DNA of 64,000 nt from Xestospongia bergquistia (GCA_963965975.1 OZ014425.1:1563501-1627500); one strand, 5' to 3'; positions 50,155 to 63,602 are shown, numbered from the stretch's first letter. Made by a program: numbers and translations. The notes: generated from the sequence alone by a model not told the origin.

Positions 50155-51950
50155 CTATGGTAATTTCTTCCACACTTTATAACTTAATAAACGACCTGAA
50201 AATCTATAAGAGTAAAAGAATACATTATTACATGGACGCTATTATATACTGACTTACTTGGAATGAGCATTGCTAAATACTAGTGTATAAACACCAGCTT
50301 TTTGGGCAACATACTCACCAGTTAGTACTGTTTTGTGAGACATAACTCGCCTCAATGGAAGGACCTAAACGAATGAGAAATTGAATTACTCTCCAGAATA
50401 TAATCATAATTATCAGTTGTAAAATGCTTAATCTTGCAGCAATATACAACAATTATAATTCTTTAACTTTACAAGTAGCTCTCTATCATACCTCCATTGA
50501 AATCTCATCTTCTCTTTCTTGATATTTTAAGCCCACGGCAATCCCTTTGGGTTGTGAACTGAACTGCCATGACACAACAGTCCTTGGAGTCTCAACCAAT
50601 ACCAACACAGAATGGACACTCCCACCTTCAACTTCCATATCACTGACTTCTTGCATATCCGAACTTGTCGGACTCACTTGGTTTGATCCTTTACGATAAT
50701 CCCCTGTCTCTTCTTCTAATCCATTGACAGTACTAGACTCCAAACTGGCTAGTTTAGTACGTAAAGCATGAACATCTAACCGAGAGTCTCCAGCTTCACC
50801 CTTTGGCATTGTATCAATGACACAAAACTCATCATCAGGGTCGACAGTTGTGTTATCAGTGGATGTCAGTGTATAGGTTGTTGTGGGATCTAGATCAAGC
50901 CTAGCATTATGAAGAGGTTCTACACTGTACTCGATAGAGTTCTCAAAAGAGCTTCTCTGGCTGGGTTCTTTTTTAGGACGTGTTAATTCTTTAAGATGTT
51001 GTAACAAAGACTCATCTGAGCCATCTAAAGGAGAGAGATGAAGAAGACTGCTATCGGAGAGAGGGACTCCACCAGGAAATGGATTAATACTAGTTGACAT
51101 TCCCTCTCTAGATGGCAAAGGTACATCGAGATCTGAGGAAGAGGATTCAATAGGAGCTGTGGACTCTTCTATTAATGTATTGACAAGAGATGAAGCTTGG
51201 GGTGTTCTCAGTGACTGTATTCTATTGTAACAGCTTTCACAAACACGCACTGGATCCCTACAATAAAGATATACTCATTAAATGCATCATACTAATTTTA
51301 TTAAAACTATGGGTGACAATTGAAATATCTATAATTAAGATTCTCAACACAATGATCATGGAACAGCACTAAGACATTGTACTATGCTATGAAAAAATGC
51401 ATCAAAAAGGCTTTACCTTATTTAACTGAAAAAGAGTTGTAACCAGTATTAACCAGTATTAACTAGTATTAACTAGTATTAACCAGTATTAACCAGTATT
51501 AATTAGTATTAACCAATATTAACCACTCCAAGTAAGTTGATATAATATATTGATACAAGTCAATTTAAAAGACAAACTGTGGATACAAGCTAGCTTTGTT
51601 ATTAAATAACAGTTTACCTCCAGCTAACATCACACATGTATCATTCATGTTAGTAAACTTACTTGTTTGATGGCAACTGAGCTTTATGACTACAACATGT
51701 TGTACAGTATACTTTCCCACAAGATCTACAGTGATGCTAGAAGAAAAGATTGAACTCAAATAATATATCGAGTTAATGAGATATACCTTTCTGTTAAATA
51801 TTGTAAACAGTGTTTTACATCCCATACAATCAGTTATATCTCTACTATCTAACCATATCCCCTTTGCTACTTGTTCCTGTTCTAATTCATCTGCATGTTG
51901 CCACAAATTAACCTTCTGTCTGGAGGGAGGGTGAGAGGGAGGGAGGGAAG

Positions 51951-52005
<55 letters not shown>

Positions 52006-54834
52006 CAGAGAGAGACAGAGACATATCTACTACATTATCAATCCTACATACTGTAAGAGCTTTTGAAGAACTTTCCGTAGGTAATCATTTTCTTCTGATA
52101 ACTTTCTAACTTGATTATTTAAACGTTGTCCATCTCTTGTCATTCTTTCTCTCTGGTCATCCCAATCTCTTTGCAGACGTAAAGACTCCTCTCTGACAGC
52201 ATCTCGATTTAAAGTTTTCTAGAGAAGTTGGCTAGTTTATGTGACTGTACATTTGAGAATCTTACCTCTGTAAGCTGTTCATTTAAAGAACGAACTTCTT
52301 CCTGTAATTCTCGAGAGCGTGTGTTAGCAATAGCAAGTTGTTGTTGCAGTTCTTGATTCAACTCTTCTTTCTGATATAGAGCACCTCGAGCATGTGTTAC
52401 TTGATCTGACAATTGCTGTACTTGTTCCTTTAATTCAACTAACAACGAGTCCTTTTTGAGAGAGGCCTAGAGAGAGAAATTATTCTTGTAATATTTGTGG
52501 GTTGACAATTAGGTTGGAAAGCAAACACACCAATTTATGCTGCTCAACAGCTGTGTATACTATAACTGACCTCATTAGTTTGTTGTAATTGTATGTTAGC
52601 AGTACTTAGTTGGAACCTCAGTGAAGCTGTCTCCTGTTCTACTAGTCCATGCATTGATTTCACTTCTTCTCGAATCATATCTCTCTCTTTTTCTGTTTCA
52701 TAGTGGTCACCTAAAGTTGAAGCTAATTCTTCTCTCAAGCTTTCTATCTCATTTGTATGAGATAACTTTAATTTGTCTAGTTGTGTATGAAGCTGGTTCA
52801 GCTCTTCTTCTCTCTCATTTTTCTCAACCGTGACAGCTTCTATCTCTCGCTGGAGAACCTCTAGTTGTGATTTTCTCTCACTATCTTCCCTTACTTGTCT
52901 CTCTTCCAACAAAGAGACACTTTTAGCCAAGATACTTTTCAACTCACACTCTTGAGCAACTTGTAATAAGAGGTGTGAATTAGCGGAAGTAATGGCAGCT
53001 AAACTATGATGTGTATTAGCTAAGTCTTGTTCAAGTTGTGCTATCTGAGGTTGATAACTTTGATTGGTGGTCGCTTGTAATTTAGAATTCTCCTTGCGCA
53101 GTTGTGTGGTCAAAGTTTGGAGACCTGAGATCTATGAAATATAGCAACATGTCATAATGTTACATGTACATGTAATACCTCTTCTCTCTGCTCTAGTACT
53201 TGTGACCATAATTTATTTTTTTCTTCTTTGATAACTTGGAGCTGTAGACTAGAGCTAACTAACTCGTCTTCTTTTGATTCAAGCTCCTCCTGTAATTTCT
53301 CCTGTTTCTCTGACTCCATTTTTAACTTGGTCTCCATCTCAGCAACCTGGTTTTTTAATTGATGAATGAGCCTTTTACGTTTGTCATTGTTTTTTGTGAC
53401 ATCATTTGACATAGTAGAAACATAATCTTTGAGTAAAGACAGACCAGATGTGATGTCATCAAGATGTTTGACCTTTAAAGTAGGAAGGTTGGATAGATGA
53501 CTGTAACCTTCAAACTCGTCAACAAGTAAAGTCCGTATTTCTTCAAGTAAAGAGCTCACGAGAGCTAAGTCAAAAGGTATTTCTTGTTTAGCAAATATCT
53601 CACTAGGTTCCTCTTCTATAGCTCTCTCTAACTTGTACTAAAATGGATTGATGAATGAAAAGATGGATAGAGGATGGATTGGTGGATAGATATATAAATA
53701 GATTGATGGATGGATAGATCATATACTCTGCAAACCTCTTGCGTAGTTCCTTTATCAATAGATTTTGCATCTCTCATCTTCAATGCTTTCAATATACCAG
53801 ACATAGAGCTATTACTTTTCTGTGATTGATGATCAGGACTACTTTTAGAAAAAGACTTCCTAATGTATTTGTAAGATAAAATTGAAATAATAGAATTAAT
53901 TAACTCACTGTACAAAGGAAGGCCAAGTCTCGTCCAAATCTAGTCCATCTACTGGAAGATCAAAGGTTACATCAGAAAGGTCATAGAGGGCACTAATGAG
54001 TCTTTGAGCGAGGGGTGGAGTCAGTAAGATACTGCTGGGAGTGTACCAATCCCTAAAGAGAATGACAATAGTTTGGATATGATAGATGAGTTCAAATGAT
54101 AACAAAATGAATTAAATAAACTATTTATTTTAATTTCTAATTTCAACGACTCTCTCTCTCTCTCTCCTTACTTTGTCTTTTTAGATTTACTAAGTGAGTT
54201 TTGAACACAGTCTGCCAATAACTGATCACTTAAACACAAACGAATAAGGGCCCGCCCTTTTCCTTGGCCACTGACCAGCTGTATAGATAAATACATTTAC
54301 ATATTTTTAGAGATCTTATGCATGCCAAGATATTTATAATATATGTCAGCATATTCCTGTACCTCAGTTAGTACTTGGACCTTCTTGATTACTTGGTCCA
54401 AGGATTTAAGACCGTCTACATTTTCTGTGAGGTAGTGATAATAATCTTTTTTCTCTCCCCAGAAAGTAACCTTCTCTGTGAGAAGAATCTGTGATGGTGC
54501 ACATTTTCATAATAATAAGAAAACTGACCTTTTTGTCCGTGTCGAAGAATGGCTTCCAAACTACGACAAAATCGTGCCACTTCTATTGTGTTATCATTGA
54601 GTGATGAACTTTGTTTGTTGTATACTGTCTTCAAACGATCTACTACAGCTATTTTAAAGCAATATGATGGTTGTCATGACAATAACAGGATTGAGTACCT
54701 TCCAGTTCTCTAATGAGATCTTCTCCATTTGCAAGCTCAATAACTTGCGTTTCTTCTCGCCCTCCTGATCCAGCTCCTCCTCCAACAGTCCCACTGCTGC
54801 TTTCTTGACCAGAGAATCGAATGAGATCATTCAT
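50155..54834 (-). CDS. FYCO1: FYVE and coiled-coil domain autophagy adaptor
   Basis: Adaptor linking autophagosomes and endosomes to microtubule transport. Domain order equals FYCO1: an N-terminal RUN domain (about 53600-54834; EVARFCRSLEAILRHGQK, EKKDYYHYL, DWYTPSSILL, DVTFDLPVDGLDLDETWP); a long coiled coil (about 52070-53560); an FYVE finger (WLDSRDITDCMGC, RKHHCRSCGKVYCTTCC, DPVRVCESC); an acidic linker with a LIR-like DDEFCVIDT (50805-50845); and a C-terminal GOLD domain (VSWQFSSQPKGIAVGL to VYTLVFSNAHSK). FYVE binds PI3P, and LIR binds Atg8/LC3 in the vertebrate protein. The coiled coil is shorter than in human. The start is taken at 54834; a possible acceptor just upstream allows a 5' UTR exon. 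Confidence 0.93.
51431..51525. repeat. 10-bp tandem repeat in a FYCO1 intron
   Basis: About nine to ten units of AACCAGTATT with AACTAGTATT and AATTAGTATT variants. Confidence 0.9.
51925..52022. repeat. GA/GGGA simple repeat in a FYCO1 intron
   Basis: A GGGAGGGAGGGA stretch passes into a (GA)n run and GAGAGACAGAG. No other content. Confidence 0.88.
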
Positions 54835-55058
54835 GGTGTCTTGTTCTCCTGAAAGTGGGTGAGAAAAAAAAAAGAGCCTTAGAGGAGTGGGTGTGGTTTG
54901 CCTTTAGGTTAATTAGTTAATTAAACAGTTGTTAATTAGAAGGTGTGGTAACCAGTACAATCCTCTGTTATGTTATGCAGTTTCTGAACAAAACAGAGAC
55001 AAGTCGTTCTTGTCATTTCAACAGATGATTGTGTTGAATTAGTTCATGAAATACCGTC
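54835..55058. promoter_or_regulatory. bidirectional promoter region, FYCO1/WDR37
   Basis: 224 bases between divergent starts. It may include a FYCO1 5' UTR intron (CTTTCAG directly upstream of the start). Promoter role inferred. Confidence 0.45.
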
Positions 55059-57865
55059 ATGTCACTTAAAAAGAAGTCTAATAAAAAGAACAGCAACCAA
55101 CAGAGCCTGGCTGCTAGTGGAGGTGATTCAGTCATCAAAGGTGGTGGAACTTCATTGCCAGAAAGTTCTCGAACTCGTCTGCTGGAACTATTTTCAATGA
55201 TTGAAAAAGAATTTGAAACACTTCATGCAGAAAATGCAGCGTGTAAGTTTTATGTATTACATGATGTTGCATTACATCATGTTAACATGTGTTATTATTA
55301 TGTAATCCTTATTAATAACGGGGATCCCCTCGTTGTTAAGTTCATAGTCTTATTGAGTTTTCCCAGCACTAAATAACATTTGATTTGGACTATAGTCATG
55401 ACTAGTGCCCAGATAACAAATGGTTCCCATGAATTATGTATATTGTTATTATATCCCAATGGACATATTAATGTGTTTGAATTCAGTACTAATTGTTGTT
55501 ATTACTATTATTAATGGACTTATACTCCATTTTGTATATAATATAATATATGGTACATTTTATTTGTAATAGTACATGAAAAGGTAGATTCGTTGACTGA
55601 GCGTCTTGAACTAGTGATGAGTGAACGCACTACAAATATAGAATCATCGCATCCTTTATTGACATCAAGTACAGGTAGTACTCCGTCAGTATTATTACCA
55701 GCAGCTGAACTACTTTCTACAACACCACTTAGAAAAATTAAATCATGTAAGTTTGTCCATCTTTATCTACCCATCAATGTAGCCATTCATCCATTCACTC
55801 ATCAATTCATCCATCCATCCATCCATTCATTCATCAATCCATCCATCCATTCATCAATCAATCCATTCATTCACTCATCAATCCATCCATCCATTCATTC
55901 ATCAATCCATCCATTCATTCACTCATCAATCCATCCATCCATTCATCAATCCATCCATCCATCCATCCATTCATTCATCCATCCATCCATCCATCCATTC
56001 ATTCATCAATCCATACATCCATTCATCCATTCATTCATTCATTCATCTATCCATCCATCCATTCATCCATCTATCCATCCATTCAGTCATTTATGGTATG
56101 TGACATATTCTTTAAAAATAAATTACAAACACAAATTAGTTGTCAGTTTTAATAGTATAGTTACATACACACAACAGCTGGTAACTATTATTAGCAGTTA
56201 TCTTATCAAAGGTCAAATTTTTATCTCTATGTATATGTAGTAAATTGTATAGTACAATGTTGTGCTCACCTCTATAATCATCTGTATTATTTGCTGTGTA
56301 ATACTGCCTTTGTCTAGAGTAATGTTCCTTTATAATCTACTATATTGTAGGAGTATAACGATGTTGTTGTTATGATTATTTTGGTGTCTAATACATGTTT
56401 TGTCATTGTTAGTTTACTAAGAGATTGCTATGTAAACATTCGTTCATAGTATGCAACAACATGTACTAGTTATATGAGTTATTGACTGTCTGTTATAGAG
56501 TGTACTAGTATATGAGTTATTGACTGTCTGTTATAGAGTGTACTAGTATATGAGTTATTGACTGTCTGTTATAGAGTGTACTAGTTATATGAGTTATTGA
56601 CTGTCTGTTATAGAGTGTACTAGTTATATGAGTTATTGACTGTCTGTTATAGAGTGTACTAGTATATGAGTTATTGACTGTCTGTTATAGAGTGTACTAG
56701 TATATGAGTTATTGACTGTCTGTTATAGAGTGTACTAGTTATATGAGTTATTGACTGTCTGTTATAGAGTGTACTAGTATATGAGTTATTGACTGTCTGT
56801 TATAGAGTGTACTAGTATATGAGTTATTGACTGTCTATATGCTGACATTAAACTGCTTTTAACATGTTATCAATATGTTTTTACGTACTTTAGAATAAAC
56901 AAATTATTTATAATTAACTGTTGACTAATTAAGACAATTAATTAAAATTTGTTTTAATGTTTTTAAAGGACATTAACAAATGCATTGTTTTGTGGGTTTT
57001 GCTGTTATCAATTTGTAGTCTTTACAAAATAAAATTGAAATAATTTATAGTATTAATATACTATTTTTTTGTTAAGTTATTATATAACAAATTATAGGAT
57101 ATAGTAATTATTTATAGCTATCACTAACAGCTGTTTCCACTTGTGTTTACTCTAGTTTAGTTCCTTTCATTAGCAATATATGCTGTGTGATTTTCCCTGC
57201 AGTGTATTTCAGGGGAATACACTGAGATAATAAGCACTGCTGTCATCTATTGTAAACATGTCTCACATAGTTCAGAGTCCATAGCCTTGTAAAGGAGATA
57301 GGAGTTTGTAGCTATATAGTTAGCATTGAGCAAAAAGACTGTTCTTCCTTTGCAAGTCTATGGACTCCTTTTGATATACATTTGGAAGTTATGTTTTGAT
57401 ACATCTGTTTTTCCCTCTCTCTAAAAACATATGTTTTTAGCCTTTAGTCAGTGAATGAGTTAATAATGCTTTTAGTTACCGTAAATGTCAAAATTTTTGA
57501 GGTAGTTATATTTTTGCGGTTGAGTGACATTGCGAAAATTAGACTCATGAATAATTAATAATTAATAATCAAGTTTTCGCAGTTGACACAAAACGCGAAA
57601 TTATGAGTTCGGGAGAATTTTACACGCAAAAGTTTGAGTGGCGAAAATTTTGACATTTACGGTGTTTTTCAATTTCTGTAATTATAGTACATTTATGAAC
57701 TGACAAATTATCTACTTTTATTATTATATTTATTAAACATATCTTGTATAATAAACAACTCCTTAATGTGTGTTTATTTTTTATTAGCTGGAACAACTAT
57801 CACTAAGAAGTTAATGCCTGGCTCCAAAAAGGTTAGTCCTTAGATATTTTATTCTTTAAATAAGT

Positions 57866-57919
<54 letters not shown>

Positions 57920-59908
57920 GCTAGTACAAATCTCAAGCAGTTGTCACCAGAATGCTCATATATTTGTAGTTATTATGGACACAAAGATGGAGTATGGCAT
58001 GTGTCTTCATCAAAGAATGGTCAAGCTATTATTGGATCAGCTTCGGCTGGTTAGTCACATGTTTAGTAAACATCTGTTACATGTTACATGTACTCTCGTT
58101 TATTCTCCAGACAATACAGCTTGTTTATGGGACATAAATAGCAGTACATTGTTACTCAAATATACTGGTCATACAGGATCAGGTGAGATATCACATGACA
58201 TTGTTGTTGTTGTTACATTAACTTAAATATCATTTTATTTCAGTTAATTGTATTACATTTCATCCAAGTGATCCCTTAGCATGTACAGGTAATGTAATGT
58301 TATTGTACGTATGTTGTGTACCATAACTTGTTTATGTAGCCTCGGGAGATGGGTCTGCCCATATATGGAAGTCATCAGTTAATTCAACAGACAGACAAGT
58401 AATTAAGAGTAATAATTTATGTATTCTTGTATTTTTCTCTTTCTTTCCTCTTCTCTTCATTTTGTTTCCTTCTGTTATTATCTTTCTCTTTCTCTCTATC
58501 CTTCTCTTCTTCACTCTCTCCCTCTCTCTCTCTTTCTCCTTCCCTCCCTCTCCCTCCCCCACTCTCTTTTCCCTTCTTTATCTCCCTCTCCTTCCCTCTC
58601 TTTCTATTTCCTATTCTCCTTTCCCCCTTTCTCTCCTTTTCTAGTATACAAAACATGACTCTTCTGGTGAAGATAAAAGTGCATTTTCAGATGATGAGAC
58701 ATTAGATGTTAGTTCCTATGATGTCACTAGTACACTCAAGACACCTCTATTAGTTCTTGGGGAACATACTGGTAAGTTATTATAAAAGGACAATCTCCTA
58801 TTTAATAGAGACAATACTAGTCCATTTTGTAAATGTGTGTTTGTCTAAGTTTTAAATTGCCCTTTAATTGCTATGTACACAGTTACCATAGCAACCATAT
58901 AGCTGTTGTTGCTCTATGATGTGAACTAATTATATACTCTACTCTATACTCTTTGATGTAGCATGACTCCGCCCTGTTATTAATTGGATGTCATTGAATA
59001 TTATAATTTACACTAGAGTTGGACGATGGTTAAATTTGAATTCTGTTTTAAAGTAATTAAAGCATTCCTTGGTGAAATATATCAATTGTTTGGCATTCAT
59101 CAGCCCACATATAATTTGTACATAATTACAAGTCTTTTTGTTATTCTGTGATAGTTATGATTGCGATTTATCACTATAGTAGTATGTTCATTATGAATGT
59201 TCTCTCTATGTAGGTCCTGTGATGGCATGTGACTGGATGTCTGAAGGTAGTCAGCTGGTCACCGCTTCCTGGGATCACACTGCTCGACTTTGGGATGCAC
59301 AAACTGGTTCTACGATACACACATTAAGAGGTGGGTGTGGTTTTAAAATTAAACCACGTACTAATTTAACATGTTCTGTTTTATTTAATTATCTCGTCCT
59401 AACAACAAGGCTTGTCTGTTAAAAATGTCTAAACATGAATTTTTTAGATAATCTTTTAAAGTACTGTTTTATGGACACACATAATAGCTCCATTGTACAG
59501 CTGTTATATTTAGTGGTACATGAATTGTTATGCATTCCTCAAGTGTGATATGACACGTACCATCAAATTAGAATATTAAAGTGACAATTTTAAAAGTCCA
59601 GTTTATTTTTCTATTATAATACACTGAAAAGTTAAAAGTCTATAAATATATATATATATATAAACTTTTAAAGAAATGTGTTGTCTGGAATAGAGGTGTC
59701 ATGATATTGTGTTCCTTTGTATTTAAATAGTGATAATTCAGAGTTCATTATATCATACACAGGGTTAAATATGAAAGTTGTACTTTTGAATTTATGAGGA
59801 CTTAATTTATGTATAATTCCAATAAGTCAGCCATATTGAAACAGTTTATTTCTGTTAGCTGTTTTGAGATTATGTTCATTTCAAAAGTGTTGGTTATAAA
59901 ATAGTTTA

Positions 59909-59944
<36 letters not shown>

Positions 59945-60776
59945 GGTCATGATGAAGAGCTGACTCATATCTGTACTCATCCTACTCAAAATCTTGTAGT
60001 TACCTCTTCTCGAGATACCACATTTAGATTATGGGACTTCAGAGCTCCTCCCATTCACTCTGTCAATGTATTTCAAGGCCACTCAAAGTATTACATCATT
60101 GTGACATCACTTTAGCTTATTAATGATGCAATTATTATGTAACCATAATTAATTGAAAAATAAGTGAAAATTAATTGCTATACTTAATAATAATTTATAC
60201 TATACAAGATATAGTCTCACATGGTGCTAATATGATCTATTGTTTGTTACAGAGCCGTTAGTTCAGCTGTCTTTAGTCTGGAAGATAATGTCATAAGTGC
60301 TTCAGATGACCACACTGTGAAGGTACATCCTCTCCCCGTTTCTGCTGTGACTACTCTCTTTCTCTTTCTCTCTTTAGATATGGGATCTTCATAACATGCG
60401 ATATCCTGTAGCCTCTATTCGTCTTGATTGTGGTATCAATAGAATAGCTGTCTCACATGATCATCATGTGCTTGCTGTTCCCTTGGATAACCGACATATC
60501 CGACTATATGATTTGGGAGGGAACAGAATTGCCAATTTGCCTCATCGAAATCGTAAGGTATGTCATTAACAGAAGAAAATACTATTTAAATGATGTACTA
60601 ACGTGTACCAATAGCTTTACAATGATATGTCTGTCCATATTATAATTTAGGAACATGTTCGAATGGTGCATAGCGTATGCTGGTCACATGATAGTCTATC
60701 CTCATCTCCTGGACAAAGTAACTTGTTCTCTGGAGGATTTGATGCACGAATCATTGGCTGGAAAGTCCAGTACTGA
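55059..60776 (+). CDS. WDR37: WD repeat-containing protein 37
   Basis: WD40 beta-propeller scaffold; the vertebrate protein forms a complex with PACS1/PACS2. The N-terminus ([20 protein letters not shown], then [19 protein letters not shown]) and a short coiled coil ([19 protein letters not shown]) match WDR37. About seven WD units follow: [84 protein letters not shown], then [18 protein letters not shown]. Intron 3 (about 55748-57786) is about 2 kb and packed with CATC repeats, a 38-bp minisatellite and a MITE. Polyadenylation signal AATAAA at 61184-61189. Confidence 0.95.
55785..56093. repeat. CATC/CATT microsatellite in WDR37 intron 3
   Basis: About 300 bases of CATCCATCCATTCATTCATCAAT units. 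The long open frame rich in Ser-Ile-His-Pro is an artefact. Confidence 0.93.
56464..56838. repeat. 38/39-bp minisatellite in WDR37 intron 3
   Basis: About ten near-perfect copies of a unit containing TACTAGTATATGAGTTATTG and ACTGTCTGTTATAGAGTG. Two unit forms differ by one base pair of length (AGTATATG or AGTTATATG) and are interspersed. High identity implies recent expansion. Confidence 0.93.
57478..57663. mobile_element. 186-bp MITE with perfect 20-bp terminal inverted repeats
   Basis: ACCGTAAATGTCAAAATTTT at the left end is the exact complement of the right end AAAATTTTGACATTTACGGT. The flanking bases are GTT on both sides (57475-57477 and 57664-57666), a possible 3-bp target-site duplication. 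The interior is non-coding, with GCGAAAATT and CGCGAAA motifs in inverted orientation, so the whole element can fold back. No transposase; it needs an autonomous partner elsewhere. Confidence 0.8.
57870..57920. repeat. CT microsatellite before a WDR37 exon
   Basis: A (CT)n run forms the polypyrimidine tract and ends directly in the acceptor CAG of the next exon. A similar run at 59911-59942 does the same for a later exon. Confidence 0.85.
58428..58645. repeat. pyrimidine-rich tract in a WDR37 intron
   Basis: About 215 bases of almost pure C/T on the plus strand, ending in the acceptor CTTTTCTAG. Long open frames here on both strands are artefacts of composition. Confidence 0.88.
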
Positions 60777-61897
60777 ATACACTTCTCTTTTACTTTTCTT
60801 GAAGGTTAGTAATGTCTGACTGTTCCCGTTTGAAGTATGTTAGGAATGTGGTCACACTCTGTTGATTCTTAATGAGTTTTGAGTGTAATATAGTGACCAG
60901 ACACATCAGTCCTTGAGGCACTTCTCTACACTGTGGTCATGTGGTCACTTTGCTAACTATCTTATGTTAAACTCATTGAACATTGCTTGTCCTCTTCTCA
61001 CTTGTACTTTACAGTTGATTGGTTATCACAGTTGTTACAATAGACTTTTGTCTGTACTAACTACACACGTCTTGTTTCCTATATTATAACTGGTTTGTTT
61101 TCCTTCAGGTCTGCTTCTCTGTTCTCTGACAACTTGTGTTTATAGTTTTGTACTTGTTTGTGGAATGGTTCCTATAACAGTTTAATAAATTACTTTGAAT
61201 TAATAATTTTTCTGTATTATAATAATATTATTAAAAGACAATTCAAATATATTATAATTCAGTTACTATAATTATAGCATAATACACTATATCCTATAGT
61301 GTATGACCAAAAGTCCTATATATATTATGACTTCACATCACACTGACAAATTATACCAATTAACAAAGGAATTATTGAATTATTTGAGTAATTATGTAGA
61401 GACTTGAGTAGCTGTGTTGTTATGTAATATGGAAGTTGTATTGGCTACACCATATCTAACTCGCTCTCTTTTTCTCAGAATATAATGTAGCCATATCTAA
61501 TAGCTATGGGTTTAGAAGACAAGTTTTGACTAAAGACTGAGACAATGATCTGTCATATAATTATGTCCTAACTGGTTTTGTGAACTAATGCATATTCCTA
61601 ACACATAGTAGCATAGTAGGTTGAATTATGTGTGATTGTAATTATTAGAAGATAACTATTAATTGTTCTCATTTATGTATTTATAAGAAATTTTAAAATT
61701 TAAAGGGTCAATATTGAAAAAGAAAAACATTTTTGGTAGGTCATTGTACAGAGTAATATTATTTATATAAACAAATTACATTTTACAACATTTTATCATT
61801 CTACATCTACAAAATTATCAAAAATAAATGGCAACATATTTTATTAATTCACTTGAATTAAGTGATCAAGGAAACAAGAGTTTGGTGACCCCTTTAA
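60777..61897. other. convergent intergenic region, WDR37/GLI-like gene
   Basis: About 1.1 kb of AT-rich sequence including the WDR37 polyadenylation signal at 61184. No gene or recognisable repeat beyond simple AT runs. Confidence 0.5.
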
Positions 61898-63602
61898 TCA
61901 ATGAGGTAAACCAGCTGTAGGAACAAGAACAGCTGAAGGTACAACAGCATTAGAGGAAGTTAGCGATTCTAGTAGTAAACTATCTTGATGTAATTGGTTT
62001 GAGTTAATAGCCATATTTCCCATGACCATATTTGGAGAATCAGCTCGAACATGTGTTTCCAGTATCATTGGTAGCGGTGTTTTAATTTGTGGCTCAAAGT
62101 GTTGGAGAGGAACAGATCCAACATTTAGATAAGTCGCTGAGCTAGTGTCATTGGATATAAAATGGTTTTGAGAGTCAGTTGTCATGGCTACCATATCAGG
62201 TTGCTGTATGCTAGCGAAATCAGGCTGCATTGACTGGGGAAGGGGGAGGGGTTGCCGAGGGGAGGATTGAAGATCTGGAGGAGGGAGAGGTGGGGCCATG
62301 TTATGTGAGCGTTGCAAATCTTCGCTATATTCACTTCCAGAGACTGAGTATCGTGAGCTATGAGAGGAACGAAGGGATACTTCATCGCTATGACGACGAT
62401 AATAAGGAGGGTTTGATTTTATATCGGACATCATCACAGAGTATTGTTGGTGATGTGTTCTCATAATAAGTTCAGGTGGTCGAAGGTTACGATAAGAATG
62501 AGGAGATATTTTAGTATACTCTCGACCGTGGTTACTGGATGGACTGGACAACCGAGAGGAGTGGCTAGAGAAAATTGAATGAGAGGAGTTTGAGTGATGA
62601 CCAGACCCATTAAAGCTACTCACTAATGATGCGGTATCATCATTGCCTCCACCACTAGCAGCTGTGGGTATTCGAATTGGAGAGTTACCAAAACTAGAGT
62701 ACCCACTCGAATGACTTTCGATTAGATTTGGATGGTAGGAGTGGTTTGGGTGTGAGTAACTATACATGTTATGATGGTTAGGATCAAATGCTGTGATCTC
62801 TGGGAGTGTTTGAAGATTAGGGGATGTATAGAAAGGTGTTCGAGTGTGGGGACCTCCTCCGTTAGAATAGGGAGGAGGAGGTTGGGAGAGTTGATAGGAC
62901 ATGGCTTGTTCACCCAACTGACTCGAAGGACTAAATTGCTCTGTTTTAATATCATCTTGGCTATAAAATTGGTCAGATTGATCTGACAAGACTGAGATGA
63001 GAGGAGGAACATTGTGATCCTCAGGTAGACTGGGATATTCTGTATCATAACCTGATGAATTATACCCACTCAATTGTGTACGACCCGACATCATCATGGC
63101 AAGCATCCCAGGTGCACATTGTGACTCACCAGACATGTACCCCATATCAATATTTGTGAACTGTGGCTGAGATGGTTTGGACTCGTCTGCTTTCTTTTTC
63201 TTATCAGTCTTACGAGGTTTACCAGTTTTCTTGTTTGTCTGAGGGGATTTGTTAGCAGCTGTCGTAGAGGAAGCAGTTTTAGGAATGTCCATAGCACTCT
63301 CTTCTGTGGAATCATCGACACTAGTCCGAACCTACAACAATATGATATTTAAACCTTACCATATATGGTATGTCTAATACATGTATACCCTATTAGATAA
63401 CTTATTGCAACATGTAAAAATGTAATTAATAAAAAAAATGTCAAAAATTTAAGGTATTTTGTGGGACTTTAACTATCCCACATAATGACTTCAATATTAT
63501 CCATACCTTTTTGTTAATTTGACAATTCTTCATGTGCTTTCTCCGTGATGATGGATCAGTGTAACGTTTAGTACATCCTGGATTTAGACAAGCATATGGT
63601 TT
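61898..63602 (-). CDS. GLI-like: GLI/GLIS-type zinc-finger transcription factor, 3' exons only
   Basis: Two exons are visible: 63507-63602 and 61898-63331; the rest lies beyond the right edge. The first encodes the last finger of a GLI-type array ([10 protein letters not shown], then [17 protein letters not shown]), where TDPSS and RKH are hallmarks of the fifth GLI/GLIS finger. The second encodes a Lys-rich segment ([20 protein letters not shown]), probably nuclear localisation, then about 430 residues rich in Ser, Pro, Gln and Tyr with no fold I recognise. GLI proteins act in Hedgehog signalling where that pathway exists. GLI versus GLIS cannot be decided from one finger. The core Leu of the finger is Arg and the last His is Cys. 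Confidence 0.82.

Noticed and set aside
55593-56240. 215-residue frame rich in Ser-Ile-His-Pro
   Set aside because: It reads through a CATC microsatellite in WDR37 intron 3; only its first part is a real exon.
58332-58705. Several overlapping frames on both strands
   Set aside because: Produced by a pure pyrimidine tract in a WDR37 intron.
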